The notes under the pieces are model-generated. The model was not told the origin of the DNA and did not search any database. It saw nothing but the letters and a program-made list of their open reading frames with translations. Positions 8,538-17,758 of a stretch of DNA of 64,000 nt are shown one piece after another; the first letter of the stretch is position 1; each line of letters starts with the position of its first letter. Source of the DNA: Fibrobacter sp. UWB15 (GTDB taxonomy: Bacteria > Fibrobacterota > Fibrobacteria > Fibrobacterales > Fibrobacteraceae); assembly GCF_900177705.1 (NCBI RefSeq), contig NZ_FXBA01000001.1, positions 1 to 64,000 of the forward strand, read 5' to 3'. The position numbers and the translations under genes were made by a program.

Positions 8538-9241
8538 TGCCTGCTTTGACTTTGGATAGGCTGCTGGCCTCGATTGGTTTTGGTTCCCGCAAAGAAAGCC
8601 GAGCCCTTGTCCGTATGGGCATGGTGGAACTGGACGGCAAGGTCCTTGATGACCCGTTTATGGAATTCAAGGAAAGGCCTGAATTCATCACGGTGAATGG
8701 TGAAGAAGTTCCGACGATCGAGAAACTCTACATCATGATGGACAAACCGCTGGATGTGGAATGCAGCCATAATGCCCGCGACCACCAGTCGGTGTTCGAG
8801 CTGTTGCCCGACCGTTTTACGGCCATGGGAATCCAGACGGTGGGGCGCTTGGATGCGGATTCCTCGGGCTTGTTGCTGTTCTCGAACCAGGGAGACTTCA
8901 TTCACAAGGTGGAAAGTCCCAAGAAGGGTTACCTCAAGAAGTATCGCGTGACTCTTGCCAGACCCTTTACCGAAGAACAGAAAGCTGAACTTTTGCGCGG
9001 CGTGATGCTTAAAGACGAAAGAAGGCCGGTGCTTGCACGGGCCTTAGAGGTTGACGGTGATTCCGTCTTAATTTCAATTGGCGAAGGTTTGTACCACCAG
9101 GTCCGCAGAATGTTTGCGGCAGTGGGAAACCATGTAGAAACACTTAAGCGTGAAGCCATCGGCCCTGTGGTGTTGGACTCGACCCTTGGCAAGGGCGGAT
9201 GGCGCTACATGACGGAAGAAGAAGTGGCGTCGCTGACTTGA
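8537..9241 (+). CDS. rsuA: 16S rRNA pseudouridine synthase, RsuA/RluE/F family
   Basis: 234 residues. An N-terminal S4 RNA-binding domain (LDRLLASIGFGSRKESRALV, residues 5-24) precedes the pseudouridine synthase domain with the catalytic Asp in VGRLDADSSGLLLFSN (near residue 103) and the later GLYHQVRRMF motif. The enzyme converts a specific uridine in rRNA to pseudouridine; RsuA acts on 16S U516 but the exact target is not readable here. Start overlaps the upstream stop by one base. The 3' end overlaps the convergent HU gene by 37 bp. Confidence 0.9.
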   Translation: MPALTLDRLLASIGFGSRKESRALVRMGMVELDGKVLDDPFMEFKERPEFITVNGEEVPTIEKLYIMMDKPLDVECSHNARDHQSVFELLPDRFTAMGIQTVGRLDADSSGLLLFSNQGDFIHKVESPKKGYLKKYRVTLARPFTEEQKAELLRGVMLKDERRPVLARALEVDGDSVLISIGEGLYHQVRRMFAAVGNHVETLKREAIGPVVLDSTLGKGGWRYMTEEEVASLT

Positions 9242-9573
9242 GTTTCTTCAGATTCAAGTTTGGCGTTTGCACCTTCGACCAGGGCTTCAATAGAATTGAT
9301 TTTGTCCTTGATGTCGTTACTGAACTTGAACGAGGGAACCATGCGTTCTTCGATCAAGACTGTTTCGCCGGTGCGGGGATTGCGAGCCGGGCGAGCCTTG
9401 CGGGGCTTGCAGGCAAAGGTGCCGAAACCACGAATTTCGATGGTGTTGCCTTCGATCAGCTTTTCGCCCAGAAGGTCGAGAAACTGCTCGATGACGGTCT
9501 TAATATCGTTACGCACAAATCCGGTGGACTTGGCGATCTCTTGAATCAGTGCTTGTTTAGTTATATTTGCCAC
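9205..9573 (-). CDS. HU/IHF-family DNA-binding protein
   Basis: 122 residues. Residues 1-90 are a full HU/IHF fold with the hallmark IEIRGFGTFACKPRKARPARNPRTGE (helices, then the beta-arm with the tip Pro in RNPRTGE). A 30-residue acidic/serine tail (ALVEGANAKLESEETQVSD) is an extension beyond the usual 90-95 residues. It bends DNA and shapes the nucleoid. It is convergent with rsuA and overlaps its 3' end by 37 bp, unusually tight for a nucleoid protein. Confidence 0.92.
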   Translation of the reverse strand: MANITKQALIQEIAKSTGFVRNDIKTVIEQFLDLLGEKLIEGNTIEIRGFGTFACKPRKARPARNPRTGETVLIEERMVPSFKFSNDIKDKINSIEALVEGANAKLESEETQVSDATSSSVM

Positions 9574-9678
9574 GGCTTAAATATAGGTTTATCAATGAGT
9601 TAGCGTACCGGTCTGAATAAAATTAAACAATTTTTTCGGGCTCTTGTTGCGGAATATTTGTGGATAATTGTGGTTAAA

Positions 9679-10794
9679 ATGTTGAAAAGTTTTAGGCTTA
9701 GAAATTTGGACGTGTTTCCGAATACCATACTTAGCCCCATGGATGGGGTGACGGATGCTCCTTTCCGTAGACTTTGCCGCGTCTTGTCGGGAAATCGCAT
9801 GGGACTCCTGGTATCGGAGTTTGTGCCGACGGACGGCGATGCCGTATTCTGCCTAGACGGCCACAAGCAGCTGAAGTTTTTCCCCGAGGAAAGGCCTTTC
9901 GGGGTACAAATCTTTGGAAGGTTCCCTGACCGAATGGCCGCTGCCGCCAAAAAAATTGCCGAAAACCTGCACCCGGAGTTTATCGAGGTGAATGCGGGGT
10001 GCCCGGCGCCGAAGGTGGCTGGGAAGGGGAGCGGTTCTGGACTTTTGCGAGACCTGCCGCGATTGCAGGAAATTTTGCGCGATGTTAAAGCCGCGCTCGA
10101 TTCTTCGAGTGCCGATATCCCGCTGACGCTCAAGTGCCGAATTGGCTGGGACGACGAAAGCATTAACGTGATGGAAACGCTTGCGATTGCCGAGGGCGAA
10201 GGAGTCGAAATGCTCACGGTGCATGGCCGTACCCGCTTGCAGGGGTACAACGGCCTTGCCAACTGGGAATGGATTGGCAAGGTCGCGGCCGCGGCCAAGA
10301 TTCCCGTGATTGGCAACGGCGACGTGAACAGTGTGGCGGTTGCCCGCGAGCGACTTGAAACCTATGGTGTATCGGGCGTGTCCATTGGCCGCGGCGCCAT
10401 GCACAACCCGTGGATTTTTGGACAAATTGCCGATGCCTGGGAAGGTAAGCCTGAAAAAGAAATTTCTGCCAGCGAAGCTCTGGACGTGTTCCCGCTTTAC
10501 TACAAGTTCAAACTTGAAGACGGCTCTACCGAAATGGGGGCTCTAGGCCGCCTGAAACAGTTGGGTGCAAGACTATGCAAGGGCTTTTGCCAAGAAGGAT
10601 GTGGTGACGAAGCCGGCATGCATGTGCGACAGACGCTCCTTACCGCGCAGACACCGCAGGAATTTTTCGAGCGCCTAGAGGTGTTGAGAAATGGCGTTGT
10701 AAAATCGATGCGCTATGATCCGAATCGCTTAGTAAACCTGAATGGAGCCAAGGAAACCGAATTGAGGTTTGGCGACCAGTTTGCAGGACGGTAA
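9679..10794 (+). CDS. dus: tRNA-dihydrouridine synthase
   Basis: 371 residues from the ATG at 9679; a TTG 21 bp upstream is in frame but less likely. A TIM-barrel flavoenzyme: LSPMDGVTDAPFRRLC at the N-terminus binds FMN, EVNAGCPAPKVAGKGSGSGLL carries the catalytic Cys, LTVHGRTRLQGYNG and IPVIGNGDVNS and VSIGRGAMHNPWIF complete the family pattern. It reduces uridine to dihydrouridine in tRNA D-loops using NADPH. The subtype (A, B or C) is not clear. It is diverged from the HU gene by about 100 bp. Confidence 0.92.
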   Translation: MLKSFRLRNLDVFPNTILSPMDGVTDAPFRRLCRVLSGNRMGLLVSEFVPTDGDAVFCLDGHKQLKFFPEERPFGVQIFGRFPDRMAAAAKKIAENLHPEFIEVNAGCPAPKVAGKGSGSGLLRDLPRLQEILRDVKAALDSSSADIPLTLKCRIGWDDESINVMETLAIAEGEGVEMLTVHGRTRLQGYNGLANWEWIGKVAAAAKIPVIGNGDVNSVAVARERLETYGVSGVSIGRGAMHNPWIFGQIADAWEGKPEKEISASEALDVFPLYYKFKLEDGSTEMGALGRLKQLGARLCKGFCQEGCGDEAGMHVRQTLLTAQTPQEFFERLEVLRNGVVKSMRYDPNRLVNLNGAKETELRFGDQFAGR

Positions 10795-10934
10795 AAATTT
10801 TTTATATGAAATTTTTTAGATAAACTGCATTTGAAAAAGTAACTTGTGTGCAGTATGTATGACCTTGTATTGCGGTTGTGAAAAAATTGTGGATAGCGGG
10901 TTTAATTTGTACGAAAAAAGTAACTGTTGTAAGT

Positions 10935-10963
10935 TTGACAACAAGAGAAAAATAAACTATTGT
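10935..10963 (+). promoter_or_regulatory. Sigma70-type promoter for the antitoxin-like gene
   Basis: TTGACA at 10935-10940 and TATTGT at 10958-10963 with a 17-bp spacer, 28 bp before the ATG of the RelB/DinJ-like gene. Confidence 0.65.
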
Positions 10964-10990
10964 TAAAGATACTTTTTAAGGGAAAGATCT

Positions 10991-11191
10991 ATGGCAATAG
11001 TAAGCGTACGAATGGAAGACGAAACAAAGAAAAAGTTCGAAACGTTCTGTGATTCCGTAGGAATTACTGTTTCGGCTGCAGTAAACATGTTCGTAAAAAT
11101 GACAATCCGCGAAGACCGGTTGCCGTTTGATGTCAAAGGACATTCGTTTGAACCGCTGGGAAAGGTTGTTCAGACGAAAGGCGTTGACTAG
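10991..11191 (+). CDS. RelB/DinJ-family antitoxin-like protein (orphan)
   Basis: 66 residues with the ribbon-helix-helix N-terminus of the RelB/DinJ family: VSVRMEDETKKKFETFCDSVGITVSAAVNMFVKM. In toxin-antitoxin pairs this half binds the operator DNA and the C-terminal half wraps a RelE/YafQ-type RNase. Here the C-terminus is short. No toxin gene follows: 43 bp downstream is a terminator, then a signalling gene. AAGGGA precedes the ATG and a good promoter lies upstream. It could be a solitary repressor or an orphan antitoxin that counters a toxin elsewhere. Confidence 0.78.
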   Translation: MAIVSVRMEDETKKKFETFCDSVGITVSAAVNMFVKMTIREDRLPFDVKGHSFEPLGKVVQTKGVD

Positions 11192-11233
11192 AAGATTTCT
11201 TGCCTAATCGAATCTTGCTTAATCGTTAAGAGA

Positions 11234-11266
11234 GTCGTTCCTATGCTAGGGAACGGCTTTTTTGTT
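11234..11266 (+). terminator. Rho-independent terminator
   Basis: GTCGTTCC pairs with GGGAACGGC around a short loop, followed by seven T. It closes the short antitoxin-like transcript. Confidence 0.8.
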
Positions 11267-11396
11267 CAAAATGTCGTTTTTTGCCCAAATATTCCAATTT
11301 GGAATGAGTGGGAAACGGATTTTTTAGGAGGGGAACGCCCAAAAACATTTTTCTTATATATATTAAAGTCATCTATTGTTCTTAAGAAGGGATAAT

Positions 11397-13793
11397 ATGA
11401 AGAACAAAATATTCGCGTATAAGGATGCAGTCGGGTTCGAAAACGAACTCTTCCTGTTTAGCAAGTGGTACAAGGAACATGGTTCCCCCACGATGTGCTT
11501 CCAAATCCATTCAACCATATTGGATCCCGAAAAACTGAAGCCCGTTTGGGATATTCTGGAACGCGTGTTCCCCGAGACGCCGTGGTTCGGTAACTCGACT
11601 AGCGGAAATATTGTGGACTGTGAACAGACGGTCGACATTTCTGTGTCCGCAATCATTTTCGAAAAACCCTCCAGCAAGTTCAAGATTGTGCAGTACGACT
11701 TTTCCAGGGAGTCTGTCGGTGGCATTGCAGGCCAGATCGTGGCTGAAACCGACAAGGATCCTTGGGTCAAGGCTGTAGAAATTTATCACTGCATTTCGCC
11801 CTTCTCGACGACGGCTCTTTGCGAAGGGCTTGACAGCCTTGCTCCGAACATTCAGGTTTTTGGCGGTATTGTTTGCTCTCCCGATATTACGAGCCCGAAT
11901 TCCTGCGTGTTCTCGTCGGTGGGTGGCTATACGAAGTCCGGTCTTTTGGTCGTGTTCTACGGCGGTGACGATCTTTATATTGAATCTCGCAAGATTAGCG
12001 GCTGGAAACCCATTGGACGTAACTTCCACGTGACCCGTTCGGAGGGCAATATCCTTTATGAACTGGGCGGCGTTCCGGCCTACGAAGTTTATAACAAGTA
12101 CTTGAACATCAAAAACGACAGCAATTTCTTCTACAACGCGCTTGAATTCCCTATGCTTTACGAGCATAATGGCGTTTCGATTGTGCGTGCGGCTGGTGCG
12201 AGTAATCCGGATGGTTCGCTCTCCATGTCTTCGGATATTGACGAGGGGTCCATTGTCCGGTTGTCGTATGGTGAACCGCAATTGATTGTGGAAAAGATTA
12301 AGGCTGAAAGTGAAGCGTGCGAAAAGTTTGCTCCCGAAGTGCAGCATATCTTCTCTTGCGCGGCCCGAAAGGCGTTCTGGTCCCAGCATGAACCGACTTA
12401 CGAAATTTCTCCGTTCAAGGGCTTGGCTTCTAGCACCGGATTTTTCTCGCATGGCGAGTTCCTACGTGAAAAGGGCCACTTGAACCAGCACAACATTACG
12501 CTCGTATTTGCCTCGATGCGTGAAGGTCCTGCGGTAAAGCATGAACATGCACCTGTAGAAGATATCCAAGAGGGGATGGCTTCGCGTTTGCCGCTTGCGG
12601 CCCGTATGGCAACGTTCATTCGCGAAACTTCTTTTGAACTGGAACAGATTAACAGCAAGCTGAGCGTGATGAACGAACACTTGCAGGATGTCGCGACGAC
12701 CGATGCCTTGACGGGGCTTGAAAACAGACTTGCCTTTGACGAGATCCTCAAGACCATTAGCCAGGAAGACGCTGAAGCTGGCACTTGGACGATGGTGTTG
12801 ATGGACGTGAACGGCTTGAAGTACGCAAACGATACCTTTGGCCACCAGGCGGGCGATGCCCTGATTGTGGCGGCGGGAAACGCTATCAAGAGCGCTTACG
12901 GTGCAACCGGAAACTGCTTCAGAATTGGCGGTGACGAATTTGCCGTGGTGACGCGTGCTCCGCTGGATTCGTTGTTCGTGCTGTATAGCAACCTGCAGAA
13001 GTGCATCGAAGAATACAACAAGGACGCTTTGTACCACTTGTCCATTGCAGTGGGCGAAAGCCGCCTGCGTAGCGATTCTGGCGTTCGCAAGTCCATTAGT
13101 GACTGGAAGATGGAAGCCGACTTGAATATGTACCGCGACAAGGTGCGTTACCACAAACCGGTAGAAAATAACGAGAACCAGAATCTCAAGGACTTGATTT
13201 CTTGCTTGATTACGGTGGAAGAAGCGAAGGATTCCTATACGGCGCATCATTCGGACCGCGTGAAGGCGTTCTCTGAACAGATTGCAAGGTTACTTGGCCT
13301 TTCGGAAGCTTCTGTCTCGTTGATTACCCATGCCGCACATTTGCACGATATCGGCAAGATGGGTATTAGCGACAGTGTTCTTGGCAAGCCTGGTAAGCTG
13401 ACGGATGATGAATTCTCGATCATTAAGCAACACCCGGTGATTGGCGCCAAGATTCTGATGCAGTCCAACTACACCCACGAACTGGTGCAGATAGTATTGC
13501 ATCACCATGAACGTTACGATGGTCGCGGTTACCCCGAAGGCTTGAAGGGTGAAGAAATTCCTATCGGCGCCCGAATTATTGCAATTGCGGACTCCATTGA
13601 CGCCATGACGAGCAAGCGCGTTTACCGCGACGCCTTGTCGCTGGATTACTGCCGCAATGAAATCGAGAAGAATTTGGGCGTGATGTACGACCCTGCCATT
13701 GGCAAGGTGGTTCTGGATCATTGGAACGAGGTCGCAGACTTGCTCATGAAACTGCAGAGCGGTCGCCCGAAAATCGTCAATCGCACCAATTAA
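11397..13793 (+). CDS. FIST sensor - GGDEF - HD-GYP signalling protein
   Basis: 798 residues from the ATG at 11397. Residues about 20-380 form FIST N and C ligand-sensing domains (FGNSTSGNIVDCEQTVDISVS, FGGIVCSPDITSPNSCVFSS). A helical linker (about 395-425) leads to a GGDEF domain with an intact RIGGDEF signature near 507 (di-GMP cyclase site) and then an HD-GYP domain with HHSDRVKAFS, HLHDIGKMGI, HHHERYDGRGYPEGL (about 617-725), residues needed for c-di-GMP hydrolysis. Both halves look catalytically complete. No membrane helix, so it is cytoplasmic. It stands alone between a terminator and convergent gltA. The FIST ligand is unknown; amino acids have been proposed for the family. Confidence 0.9.
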   Translation: MKNKIFAYKDAVGFENELFLFSKWYKEHGSPTMCFQIHSTILDPEKLKPVWDILERVFPETPWFGNSTSGNIVDCEQTVDISVSAIIFEKPSSKFKIVQYDFSRESVGGIAGQIVAETDKDPWVKAVEIYHCISPFSTTALCEGLDSLAPNIQVFGGIVCSPDITSPNSCVFSSVGGYTKSGLLVVFYGGDDLYIESRKISGWKPIGRNFHVTRSEGNILYELGGVPAYEVYNKYLNIKNDSNFFYNALEFPMLYEHNGVSIVRAAGASNPDGSLSMSSDIDEGSIVRLSYGEPQLIVEKIKAESEACEKFAPEVQHIFSCAARKAFWSQHEPTYEISPFKGLASSTGFFSHGEFLREKGHLNQHNITLVFASMREGPAVKHEHAPVEDIQEGMASRLPLAARMATFIRETSFELEQINSKLSVMNEHLQDVATTDALTGLENRLAFDEILKTISQEDAEAGTWTMVLMDVNGLKYANDTFGHQAGDALIVAAGNAIKSAYGATGNCFRIGGDEFAVVTRAPLDSLFVLYSNLQKCIEEYNKDALYHLSIAVGESRLRSDSGVRKSISDWKMEADLNMYRDKVRYHKPVENNENQNLKDLISCLITVEEAKDSYTAHHSDRVKAFSEQIARLLGLSEASVSLITHAAHLHDIGKMGISDSVLGKPGKLTDDEFSIIKQHPVIGAKILMQSNYTHELVQIVLHHHERYDGRGYPEGLKGEEIPIGARIIAIADSIDAMTSKRVYRDALSLDYCRNEIEKNLGVMYDPAIGKVVLDHWNEVADLLMKLQSGRPKIVNRTN

Positions 13794-13832
13794 TCTTTTT
13801 AATTGCTTTTTTGAACGTTTGTGAGCAACAAA

Positions 13833-13857
13833 GCCCTCGGGTGTTAACCGAGGGCGG
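13833..13857. terminator. Hairpin between convergent genes
   Basis: GCCCTCGG and CCGAGGGC form a perfect 8-bp stem around GTGTTAA, between the convergent signalling and citrate synthase genes. T runs are poor on both sides, so its efficiency is uncertain. Confidence 0.55.
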
Positions 13858-13908
13858 TTGCGAGAGTGAGCTCGCTGGGGACGAATCCACTTATTTGAGA
13901 GCGAACGG

Positions 13909-15198
13909 TCACCTTTTGTCGCGGTCGACCCAGGGGCGGGCGGTGTGGCCCGTATAGATCTGGCGCGGACGGTTGATCTTGGAATTCGGATCGTCGTGCA
14001 TTTCTTTCCAGTGGGCGATCCAGCCGGGGAGTCGGCCGATGGCGAACATCACCGTAAGCATGTTCGTCGGAATGCCCATGGCGCGGTAGAGAATGCCCGA
14101 GTAGAAGTCCACGTTCGGGTAGAGCTTGCGTTCGATGAAGTAGTCGTCTTTGAGGGCGGCTTCTTCGAGCTTGAGCGCGATGTCCAGAAGCGGGTCGTGG
14201 AAGTGTTCGCGTTCGAACACCTGGTACATAAGCTTCTTGAGCACCTTGGCGCGCGGGTCGTAGCTCTTGTACACGCGGTGACCAAAACCGGAAAGACGGA
14301 ACGGGTCGTTCTTGTCCTTGGCCTTGTCCATCACCTGTTCGATCGTCATGCCGCTCTGCTGGATGCGGAGGAGCGTTTCGAGCACGGCCTGGTTTGCACC
14401 GCCATGGAGCGGGCCCCACAGGGCGCAAATGCCCGCGCAGATACTTGCGTACAAGTTAGCATGAGAGCTCCCCACCATACGCACCGTAGACGTAGAGCAG
14501 TTCTGCTCGTGGTCGGCGTGTACAATCAGAAGCGTGTTCAGTGCCTTTTCCATAATCGGATCGGGGTGGTAGGAACGAGCCTTGCTGCTGAACATCATGT
14601 TCAGGAAGTTGCTGCAGTAGCTGCGTTCCGCTTCGGGGTACACGAACGGTTCGCCGATGCTCGCCTTGTAAGAGAAGGCGGCAATCGTGCGGATTTTCGA
14701 AATCAGGCTTGCGGTCGTGAGGTCGAACACGTCGGCGATGTTTTCGTCGTCGTAGAAACGCGGCGTAAACAGGCCCACGGCGTTCACGATGGAGCTCAGA
14801 ATACCCATCGGGTGGGCACTCGGCGGCATCTGCCTAAAGAAGTGCAGAAGGTTTTCGTGGAGGAGTGAATTCTCGGTCAACAACGTGCGGAAACGCGCCA
14901 GCTGCTGCTGAGTCGGCAGTTCTCCGTAAATCAGAAGCCAAGCGGTTTCGGGGAAGGTTGCCTTTTCGGCCAGGTCTTCGATACTGTAGCCGCGGTAACG
15001 CAGGATTCCGTGTTCGCCGTCCACGTAAGTGATGGCGCTTCGGGTGCTACCGGTGTTCAGGTAGCCGTAATCCAAGGTCACCAGGCCGGTTTCCTTGCGG
15101 AGTTTGCAGATGTCGAGACCGTGTTCGTTTTCAGCACCTTCAACAACAGGGAGCTCGATGCTCTTTCCGTTGTAACTTAAAATGGCGTTGTCGGACAT
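13909..15198 (-). CDS. gltA: Citrate synthase
   Basis: 429 residues from the ATG at 15198, chosen because GGAGGA lies just ahead of it. Family motifs: GYLNTGSTRSAITYVDGEHG near the N-terminus, the catalytic His in GALHGGANQAV-type segment (here CALWGPLHGGANQAVLETL), SGFGHRVYKSYDPRA with the second His, and DFYSGILYRAMGIP with the catalytic Asp. It condenses oxaloacetate and acetyl-CoA. Full-length, type II (hexameric) style. The aminotransferase gene lies 31 bp upstream, so the two probably form an operon feeding 2-oxoglutarate and amino-acid synthesis. Confidence 0.95.
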   Translation of the reverse strand: MSDNAILSYNGKSIELPVVEGAENEHGLDICKLRKETGLVTLDYGYLNTGSTRSAITYVDGEHGILRYRGYSIEDLAEKATFPETAWLLIYGELPTQQQLARFRTLLTENSLLHENLLHFFRQMPPSAHPMGILSSIVNAVGLFTPRFYDDENIADVFDLTTASLISKIRTIAAFSYKASIGEPFVYPEAERSYCSNFLNMMFSSKARSYHPDPIMEKALNTLLIVHADHEQNCSTSTVRMVGSSHANLYASICAGICALWGPLHGGANQAVLETLLRIQQSGMTIEQVMDKAKDKNDPFRLSGFGHRVYKSYDPRAKVLKKLMYQVFEREHFHDPLLDIALKLEEAALKDDYFIERKLYPNVDFYSGILYRAMGIPTNMLTVMFAIGRLPGWIAHWKEMHDDPNSKINRPRQIYTGHTARPWVDRDKR

Positions 15199-15229
15199 TA
15201 TTCCTCCAGGAGGTACGGGTTCCCGCACC

Positions 15230-16522
15230 TTACTTCATCTTCAAAATGCAATTATAGATATTGTCGAAGAGCTTGGGAAGCTTTTCGGTCGGAACGGCAG
15301 AGAAAGCGAGGCGGATCAGGCCAGAAAGCATGATTGTGCCCGTGCTGTAGTCCTTGATGAGCTTTTCGCGGAGCTGTTCTGCGTCGACGCCCTTCGGCTT
15401 GATGCACATAAAGTAACCGCTGTTGCACGGCATCGGGTCGAAGGCGTCCTTGTATTCCGGATGGGCGGCCAAGACTTCCTTGATGATGTCGTAGCGCTTC
15501 TTCAAAGTGGCGTATTTTTCGGCCTTCTGCTGGGCGTATTCCGGGCTCTGGTAAGCGGCAAGCAGAATCTTCTGGCTGATGCTCGGGGCGTTGGAAATGT
15601 TGCCACGGACGGTACCGGCGGCCTTGTCTTCGAGAGCCTTGAGCTGTGCTTCGGTAGCACCCTTGAAGCCGAAGCTCATGAAGCCCACGCGGAAGCCCCA
15701 TACGTAGTCTTCCTTGGTCGGACCGTCGAGCTTGACGGCGAGGAGGTTTTCGTGAGCGTCCACGAGTTTGACGAACAGGGATTCCTTGGTCACGCCTTCT
15801 TCGTACACCAGTCCGAAGTAAGCGTCGTCGAGGAGAGCCACCACCTTGTTGCCCTTGGCGGCGCATTCGGTAAGGATCTTTGCGATCTCGACAGCTTCAG
15901 TTTCGGTAGCGGTGTAACCGGTCGGGTTGTTCGGGAAGTTCAGGAGCACGACCTTCTTGTCGCCCTTGCTAGCTTCGAGAGCAGCCTTGAGGGCTTCAGT
16001 GTCGAAGCCGCCGTTCTTGAAGGTGTTGAAAGTTTTGATCTTGGCACCGCGGGCGTTTTCGAACACGAGTTCGTAGTTGTCCCAGTACAGGTCCGGGATA
16101 ATCACTTCGTCACCGGCGTCGAGGAACAGGTAGCCGGCGCAGCTGATGGCGTGGGTGAGGGCGCAGGTCACGACCGGCGTGCTGAAGTTCTTGTTTGCAA
16201 GCGTCGGGTTCTTGATGATGACCTGCTTCTTCCATTCCTTGCGGAGGTCCGGGTTACCGAAGCTCGGGGCGTACAGGAAGGACTGCTTGGGCAGATTCAG
16301 GGACTTGAGGACGCAATCCAGCACGAGCGGAGAGCCGTCGTCTTCGAGGGCGGTGCCAATCGTAGCGTTGATCTCGGAGCCCTTGGCTTCGGCGCCCTGG
16401 CCCAAGATTCCCTTGCGGGGGAAGAAAATCGCCTTGCCCTGTTCAGAGAGCATGTCGAGAACTTTGCAGCCGTTGGCGGAAAGTTCTGCATTCAGAGCCT
16501 GTGCTAAAGGATTGTAGTTCAT
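15230..16522 (-). CDS. PLP-dependent class I/II aminotransferase
   Basis: 430 residues from the ATG at 16522 (AAAGGAC ahead of it). Fold-type I aminotransferase pattern: ALTHAISCAGYLFLDAGDEV for cofactor phosphate, LLNFPNNPTGYTATE for the substrate/PLP loop, LLDDAYFGLVYEEG with the PLP-ring Asp and Tyr, and LDGPTKEDYVWGFRVGF with the Schiff-base Lys followed by the phosphate-binding Arg. Substrate cannot be read; aspartate- or aromatic-type enzymes share these motifs. Upstream of gltA in the same direction. About 240 bp of AT-rich sequence separates it from the divergent lipoprotein and should hold both promoters. Confidence 0.88.
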   Translation of the reverse strand: MNYNPLAQALNAELSANGCKVLDMLSEQGKAIFFPRKGILGQGAEAKGSEINATIGTALEDDGSPLVLDCVLKSLNLPKQSFLYAPSFGNPDLRKEWKKQVIIKNPTLANKNFSTPVVTCALTHAISCAGYLFLDAGDEVIIPDLYWDNYELVFENARGAKIKTFNTFKNGGFDTEALKAALEASKGDKKVVLLNFPNNPTGYTATETEAVEIAKILTECAAKGNKVVALLDDAYFGLVYEEGVTKESLFVKLVDAHENLLAVKLDGPTKEDYVWGFRVGFMSFGFKGATEAQLKALEDKAAGTVRGNISNAPSISQKILLAAYQSPEYAQQKAEKYATLKKRYDIIKEVLAAHPEYKDAFDPMPCNSGYFMCIKPKGVDAEQLREKLIKDYSTGTIMLSGLIRLAFSAVPTEKLPKLFDNIYNCILKMK

Positions 16523-16782
16523 GGTTTGTGTCCTTTTGAATTTTTGCGGGTGCAAAAATAGAAAAATTTGGGATAATTCCTAGTCTGTTCAGCCTAGTGT
16601 GGTCGCGAAAAACCCGTTCTGAACGCGAAATAAGCAAAAAAGTATTTTTTGAAAATAGTAATTACAGATTTGCCTGTTTCCCGTGACGAAAAACACTGAA
16701 TATTGCAAAAAATGAAAAAATGGGCAGAAAGGCTTGTTTTTAGGGCTATGTTAATTTATATTAAATTGTGTTGGAGGTTTAC

Positions 16783-17730
16783 ATGAAAAAGTTTTTGTCT
16801 TGTTGTGCCGCATTTTCGCTTGCGCTTTTGGCGTGTAGCGATGATTCTTCGTCGAATTCTAACGGTAATCATGCTTTGACAGGATCCAATCGTGTTGACC
16901 TGCAGATGGCTAGCAAATGCCTTGATAACGGCTTGGGCGTTTTATACAAAAAAGCGGGCTCCGATGAATTGGATAAAGCGTACTTAGTTGAAGATTCAAC
17001 GGGAAACAATCAAATCTTGGTTCCTGAATTGAATGATTACTGCGACATTATGGCCGATTTCAAGTCTAAGCGATTGGGCGATACCTTGGAAATCTGGTTC
17101 AATCTGGAAGATGCCGCCGTGACAAGCTGCATGTGTATCAAGGATCACCTGTTCAGTATTAAGTCAAGCGATGCCGATGCCAAGTATTTCAAATATTCTG
17201 GCGAAGTTTTTGCAGTGACTTCTGAACCCGCGCCTGTAAGGCCTGAAATCGAAGAACCGACGATTCCCGATGCACCGGAATTTGATGAATCTGAGCAGCA
17301 TCAGGAAGTGACGGATGTGATTGGTTATTGCGATGCATCGCCCGATGAAAATGAAAATCTTTTGAGCAACAAGTTCCGTCTTGTGGATAGCTGGGATGAT
17401 TTCACGGAAAAGGGCTCCGATGGAGAAATCATTCCGTATGCAAGAACGCATTTTGACGGAGACGATGTCGTATTGGTCTTTGAAGCGACTTTTGATTGCG
17501 ATAAAAAGGTTGAAAAGGTCAATGTGTATCCTTCGAATGATACGCTCTATGCAAAAACCGAAACAAGCGTTATCGAATCGGTCAAGCTGGAGCCGAACGA
17601 AGGCTGTGGCTGCATGACCCGTGCGGCGTTTAAGCTCAAGAACGAAGGCGTTTATGCCGATGCCAAGTACATGGTCTTCGACAACCACATGGAACACGTG
17701 TATACGCTGAAGCCTGGAATTGAAAAGTAA
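16783..17730 (+). CDS. Lipoprotein with two related cysteine-bearing domains
   Basis: 315 residues from the ATG at 16783, preceded by GGAGG. Signal peptide with lipobox (ALLAC, Cys about residue 20), then a short Ser/Asn linker. Two similar modules follow: one around YCDIMADFKSK...TSCMCIKDHLFSI...DADAKYFKY (residues about 75-140), the other around YCDASPDENEN...GCGCMTRAAFKL...YADAKYMVF (about 185-305). This looks like an internal duplication. An acidic/proline hinge (EPAPVRPEIEEPTIP) joins them. Family unknown; probably an exported protein with conserved disulfides. Confidence 0.8.
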   Translation: MKKFLSCCAAFSLALLACSDDSSSNSNGNHALTGSNRVDLQMASKCLDNGLGVLYKKAGSDELDKAYLVEDSTGNNQILVPELNDYCDIMADFKSKRLGDTLEIWFNLEDAAVTSCMCIKDHLFSIKSSDADAKYFKYSGEVFAVTSEPAPVRPEIEEPTIPDAPEFDESEQHQEVTDVIGYCDASPDENENLLSNKFRLVDSWDDFTEKGSDGEIIPYARTHFDGDDVVLVFEATFDCDKKVEKVNVYPSNDTLYAKTETSVIESVKLEPNEGCGCMTRAAFKLKNEGVYADAKYMVFDNHMEHVYTLKPGIEK

Positions 17731-17758
17731 TCATCCTAAAGCTCCTTGGAATGATTAG

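Noticed and set aside
15182-16507. Open frame of 441 codons on the plus strand
   Set aside because: Antisense to the aminotransferase; no ribosome site and no family motifs.
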